From the NCBI GenBank assembly GCA_003439945.1, contig QVRM01005469.1:40994-104993 (forward strand): DNA of 64,000 nt. The letters run 5' to 3'. Within the stretch, counting starts at the first letter, position 1, and every line of letters begins with the position of its first letter. The translations under genes and the position numbers were made by a program. Below the pieces are notes generated by a model, which saw only the letters and a program-made list of their open reading frames with translations, was not told the origin of the DNA and did not search any database. Origin of the DNA: Dermanyssus gallinae. Lineage: Eukaryota > Arthropoda > Arachnida > Mesostigmata > Dermanyssidae. Positions 59,769 through 64,000 of this stretch are shown in pieces.

Positions 59769-60655
59769 TCTATCATTATCTGTTTTCTAAATATGTACAA
59801 ACAATCACATTGAATACATAAGGTGTATCTCTGGGCTGTGCTCTACCATTGTGTACCAAGTAGGGCACAAACAATGATACACATAAACAGCGGACAAGTA
59901 AAGTGTTCTAATGTTATGCATATTCACCACGGGTGAAATTAAATATATACTATTTCTTCAGGCATAAGCAGGATGCCAGTCGGAAGTGATCACCTTTATT
60001 GACAACATATATTTTTTCCCCAAGCGCGTTAACGTTTCTGATTTGGCTGTGACGAAGGGCTTAGAGCGCACGACGTTAAATAGAGCGGAGAAAATAAATG
60101 ACGTCTACAACTGCTATCTATACACCATACAAGCATATTTCATCTAACCACCATCTTACACCAAGGACGTTCCAACTAATTTCCACAGTTGGATTCTTCT
60201 TAGAGGGCCAGATAAAATAATTTCACCGTTTAGGATATTTTACGCTATTTTATTTATATAACAAACATATTGATTTAACATTTAACCAATACAAAGCACG
60301 CTTCGACGCTCGCAATGGACCTTAAGACCTGTTGCTCGGAAATTTTGTTTAACGAATCAATCCAGATTGAGCCTTTTCGACTTTAACTCGAAAATGCCAC
60401 ACTTTTATGTTGGTCTTTAACAATAAATCTTTGTGACAGAATAATCAAGCATCTAATCTAAGCGCGCCACCCAACATGTGCCATTTTTTGTAGTGCGTTT
60501 GCCTATACATAGAAGAAATATAACCCTAGAATCTGCGATTAAGCACAATCGGAAGTCGTCACGCATTGCGCACTAGGCACAAGCAAGCCTGGAGACGTCC
60601 ACATGAAACATCGGCAATTATCGCCACGCACATACGTGGGCTGACAGTACATGTA
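59765..60655. other. no recognised feature
   Basis: AT-rich; no gene or repeat relation seen. Confidence 0.5.
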
Positions 60656-60657
60656 TC

Positions 60658-60718
60658 AGCATTTTCTGGCTCATGGAACCCACGTAACGTTTGCAGGTTC
60701 CATGAGCCTGAATGTGCT
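60658..60718. repeat. hairpin with 13-bp perfect core
   Basis: Arms 60668-60680 (GGCTCATGGAACC) and 60696-60708 are exact reverse complements with a 15-base loop. About ten flanking bases on each side pair with four mismatches (AGCATTTTCT against AGCACATTCA). Confidence 0.85.
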
Positions 60719-60719
60719 A

Positions 60720-61850
60720 GCGTAAGGGAGGCGCTGACTCCTCCCATAGCGAACGGTTATCTATGACCTTAGATGTGTCGACTTTGCACAACACTGTTTA
60801 CCGGCGCCGCATTGCACCCGGTGCGTGCATAGCGTATGCCTAAATCCACACACCTATACATTGTAGCGGCAAAAATTGTCCTCAAAACATAGGATCGATT
60901 ATCGTTTGCGAACGAGAAATCGTTACTTCAGAACGTTAGCACTGCAAGGCGACTACAAGATGGCTATGTGCCAGCCGTAGAATACTAATAAGGTAGCTTG
61001 CAAACCCTTAGCTGAAAGTGAGTCAAGCTAGTGAGCATTGAGTAGGCACGTTTTAACTGTTTCTTGTCGCTAAGGCTTCTGAAGGACGGTTGTACAGTAA
61101 GAAATACACGTCACAGCGTAAGCAAGTCACCCGCACAGGTGTTCGGCCAGCTCCGCAGCGATTGGTACAGCACTAGCGAGACGTCAGCCGGCAATTCTGC
61201 TTTTCGTCGAGAGATGATAGCAAGAGATGATGCCCGTGCTCTCAATCCGTCTCAAAAACGTCGTGGTTGTCGTCATGTGTCGGCGGATGTATTCTCGAAC
61301 TAATCCATTTAACAAGTACTGTCGTCACACATTCCTACTGGATACACCGCCTCTCGCTAGACATACAGCCCCGGGCGCTACCTACCAGACAGCGCCCGAT
61401 GCAAACAGACTCACGCGAGGACAGAAAGCAACTCCTGCCACCGCACCTCCTCCTGATCGCGTGCAAGCCAGCAACCAACTAACGAATCCACACATCCTGC
61501 ACCTACCTTAACTAATTAATCCTCTGTGTATGTCAGCGAAGCTTTCCTAGCTGTGCCAACTTGTATCAGCCAGTCTAATGTAATATTTATAATGACAGCA
61601 ATGGCAGTTAGAGAACTAGTAGAGATAACAACTTGTACATGGGGCATACACAGACTGGAGAAGCTATAGACGTTAGACAAGCTACCGTGTTCCTTTACTG
61701 CAGAAAGTCTGCTATGGCGTGACGTGATTAAACCGTGATGCAGTTTAGTCCATAGTGACAGTACGAGCAATAGACAATAGTAGCTTAACAACGCGTTTCT
61801 ACAGTACTCGTATCAAACAGGACAGCATGTGTTTATAAAGATGGCGGAAT
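60720..61850. other. unassigned, somewhat GC-richer
   Basis: Overlapping frames of 71-94 codons at 61064-61511 and a 91-codon minus-strand frame at 61516-61791; none recognised. Confidence 0.35.
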
Positions 61851-61854
61851 AGTA

Positions 61855-62090
61855 GACAGAGACAAAGAAGAAAGAAGTAACGGACTAAGGAAAAGTAGCG
61901 GAGTTTCGAGCGATTTTGGTGCCACCAGAAAAGAACAGAAGCAGTGGACAACGAACATGAGGCCGGAGTCAAGAAAAAGCAAGGCAAAGAGGAAACAAAT
62001 ATGGAAAGGAAGGATAAAGGGGAAAGTGAAAAAAGAACAATACATGAGAAGTAGACGACAAGAAAGCGTGAACAGATAGGAAGAGGCGTG
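61855..62090. repeat. purine-rich tract
   Basis: The plus strand is strongly A/G-biased (runs such as GAGACAAAGAAGAAAGAAG and AAAGGAAGGATAAAGGGGAA). The open frames of 115-119 codons on the minus strand are Ser/Phe/Leu-rich by composition and probably not genes. Confidence 0.7.
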
Positions 62091-62137
62091 TTTATGTGAC
62101 CCGCGTTCAGTGAAAAGCGGAAAGAGCGTCCGTGCCA

Positions 62138-62212
62138 TTCGTTCATTCGATCGTTCGATAAATCGCTGCTGGATCGAATGAACGCTTTTCATTCATCGAA
62201 TGAACGCGGCGG
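62138..62212. repeat. clustered palindromic words (ATTCGTTCATTCG / CGAATGAACG)
   Basis: CATTCGTTCATTCGATCG, then GGATCGAATGAACG and ATCGAATGAACGCG lie within 75 bp. The second and third are reverse complements of the first, giving alternative hairpins. Confidence 0.8.
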
Positions 62213-62880
62213 CCCTGACTGACGAAGAAGAGAACAATATCGGGCTTTATCGGAGGAAGCACCGCGGCGCGGCGTGATTTGACCGCATCGCCTCTGCGAC
62301 TTTATCTTCGCCGTGCCATTACTACGGCACGCGTATCGCCATACACGGTGGCAGGACGGCCGCCGAGTCACTCACATTGCGTGTACTGTGCGAAGCAATA
62401 CTAAAACCGCCTGGCATTACTCCTGATATTGTCAAGGTTTTGTTGGTGTTGTGAGAAAGCATCTTTGCCGAAGATTGCGGGGCGGGGCTGGGTGGGAGGA
62501 GAAAGCCTTTCGGCGCTTTTTGGCTCGTCCTCGTTCGATAAGGCATTGATTGATCAAGCACCACAGAGACTAGTGTCAGCTTTAGCGTGATTCTTGCCAA
62601 ATATTTCAAAGCCCTGCTCAGTAAGCACACTTCGATTGTGTCCAATTTATCAATCCAGATTGTTAAAGACAAAATAAAGAAAATGTTAGTTTTTTACCAA
62701 AATCTACGCCTTAGCCTAAATCTCGAATCGATTCGTAGAAAATACCATTACGAAGTGCGTATGATACCGTGGCGGAACCAAACCCGTGACGCCGGAATAA
62801 GAGTCGTCGATCCCTTCGGCCAGTCGCCAATTCTCAGACTGAGCTTATATACCTGTTTTTCGTAAACGTAACCTTAGGCG
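62213..62880. other. GC-rich stretch then unassigned sequence
   Basis: CpG-rich over about 62190-62560, without a promoter element I could support. Frames at 62322-62672 (minus) and 62587-62865 (plus) are unassigned. Confidence 0.35.
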
Positions 62881-62883
62881 TTA

Positions 62884-62915
62884 TTATATATATATATACT
62901 CGTATATATATATAT
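62884..62915. repeat. (TA)n microsatellite, interrupted
   Basis: Two TA runs separated by CTCG. Confidence 0.9.
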
Positions 62916-63582
62916 GTTTTTTTTACACGATCATTTGTTAATTCATATTATAATATATATATTTAGAAGTCAGTATACAATGCTCTTGATTAGAAGCATA
63001 ACTATAGATGTCGTAGTTGACTCCACGTTATTTAGGGCTGGCTCCACTATGTTGTTACGCGACGCAATCGACCGTGTGCACTTCGTTCAAACTACCTACC
63101 TTCCTAAACCTTGCCCGGTATTGCAGTCGCGGCAGTCGCAAAGACAAGTCATACCTAAACATAGTTATTTCCGCCCAAATATCGAAGCTCCTGCTCTTGA
63201 AACAAGTAGCCTACCCCCAAGCGGCATCGATGCTTGCCTACTGAGCAAACTGCGGGCGCTGGAGGAGGGGGTGCAGACATTTTGTACCCGGCACGTGCGC
63301 CGCAGATCGAGTTATGATTATAGCATTGCTCCAGTATCCCGCCTGATGCAGTCAACAGTACGCTCAGCACGATCTAGCTTCTTTCAAGGCAAGCCCTATC
63401 TGCACGAGTGGCTTCCGTCATGGGACAACGACCGACGCGATGTGTGTCTTCAATTCGATTGTACAACCGCCCACATAATCAGCAAGGTAGCCATGTGGCT
63501 ATCCCCTCTGTGTCCCCCTATCGAACGGAGGAGGGGGGGGGGGGGGGGGGGTATGTGTCACAACATGTTCCCCGTTCGATGA
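62914..63582 (+). CDS. unrecognised 222-codon open frame
   Basis: ATG at 62914, at the edge of a TA tract, so the true start is unclear; later ATGs exist at 62980 (MLLIRSI) and 63050. After a hydrophobic start, the middle has mixed composition (VQTTYLPKPCPVLQSRQSQ, LLSKLRALEEGVQTFCTRHV, PYLHEWLPSWDNDRRD). The end includes a poly-Gly run encoded by the G19 tract at 63533-63551. A frame this long is uncommon in this stop-rich window. It matches no family I know. It could be an exon with adjoining open sequence, an old mobile-element frame or chance. Confidence 0.3.
   Translation: MFFLHDHLLIHIIIYIFRSQYTMLLIRSITIDVVVDSTLFRAGSTMLLRDAIDRVHFVQTTYLPKPCPVLQSRQSQRQVIPKHSYFRPNIEAPALETSSLPPSGIDACLLSKLRALEEGVQTFCTRHVRRRSSYDYSIAPVSRLMQSTVRSARSSFFQGKPYLHEWLPSWDNDRRDVCLQFDCTTAHIISKVAMWLSPLCPPIERRRGGGGGGMCHNMFPVR
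63520..63580. repeat. G19 tract inside a 9-bp inverted repeat
   Basis: G19 at 63533-63551. ATCGAACGG at 63520-63528 and CCGTTCGAT at 63572-63580 are exact reverse complements on either side. Confidence 0.9.
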
Positions 63583-63599
63583 AAGTTACCGACGTTATT

Positions 63600-64000
63600 T
63601 CTGCACTGTTGCTTCTGTGATATTTGCGCCATTCGCTGCTGTTGCTGCCGCTAACGTGAAAACAAAACCGAGTACTTTCCGCCAATAAGCCTCTGCGGTG
63701 GTATTATTGTTATAATGAGGACTGCGCACCATTGATCGTGCAGATATAAGATTGCATACGTATGATGCCTACCATTAAAGCGGGCGCCTCCGGTTGAGAT
63801 GTTGCTTTATAACTGTCATTAATCTAGCGAGCTATCTACTAAGCTATCCTTTTTTTAGGACCTGTAGCCTGGCTCGGGGCGGGAACCTGCGTGGCAGAGG
63901 AGGCAACGAAGGAATAGGTCAGAAGAAGCATACCGGAGCAACGCGACTAGGGCGTACAGCTCATCTGTCTCCACTAGTTGTTCTCAAAGACAGATTAGGG
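63600..64000. other. no recognised feature
   Basis: No frame, repeat or tRNA-like box noted in the last 400 bp. Confidence 0.5.

Noticed and set aside
61799..62192. Hydrophobic minus-strand frames of 115 and 119 codons
   Set aside because: Two overlapping frames are open only because the strand is pyrimidine-rich; composition explains the apparent membrane character.

Overview
This is eukaryotic DNA, most likely from an arthropod. The evidence is an R1-clade LINE, a mariner transposon, several APE-type and other non-LTR reverse transcriptase (RT) remnants, two tRNA-derived SINE families, moderate GC (estimated by eye, low 40s percent), no operon-like gene packing, and about 26 (TA)n microsatellites. 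An acarine (mite or tick) host would fit, but that is inference and the sequence does not settle the species. No host protein-coding gene could be recognised with confidence. The window reads as a gene-poor, repeat-rich interval, or possibly the inside of a large intron.

Layout. 0-5 kb: CAA-rich minisatellite, a mariner-type transposase remnant (about 1.2-1.7 kb), a SINE1 fragment, and a decayed RT of a 'GLQQG / YLDD' type (4.7-3.3 kb, minus). 5-11.7 kb: SINE2 copy, an 86-bp tandem duplication, a decayed APE-type LINE (about 10.1-7.66 kb, minus) holding a perfect 20-bp hairpin, a foldback element (11.07-11.48 kb) and a tRNA-like remnant. 11.7-24.5 kb: mostly unannotatable sequence with SINE1 copies, one SINE2 copy and (TA)n arrays. 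24.5-29.0 kb: a diverged direct duplication of about 2 kb in which only the second copy carries SINE1 insertions. 31.6-41.4 kb: several LINE fragments, SINE2, SINE1. 41.5-46.7 kb: a nest in which a 5'-truncated R1-clade LINE, a nearly intact mariner (one frameshift) and a heavily decayed mariner-type transposase are separated by long (TA)n tracts. 51-59.7 kb: more RT fragments on both strands, a direct repeat pair, and a tandem repeat built around (TA)n. 60-64 kb: hairpins, a purine-rich tract, an unrecognised 222-codon ORF and a G19 tract.

The recognisable parts are mobile elements in decay. SINE1 (about 190 bp, tRNA head, imperfect 11-14 bp target duplications) is the best-defined family, with nine copies. 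The two SINE families presumably moved with LINE enzymes, but no LINE here shares an obvious 3' end with them. Retroelement 3' ends repeatedly abut (TA)n arrays, which is the most notable structural theme of the window.
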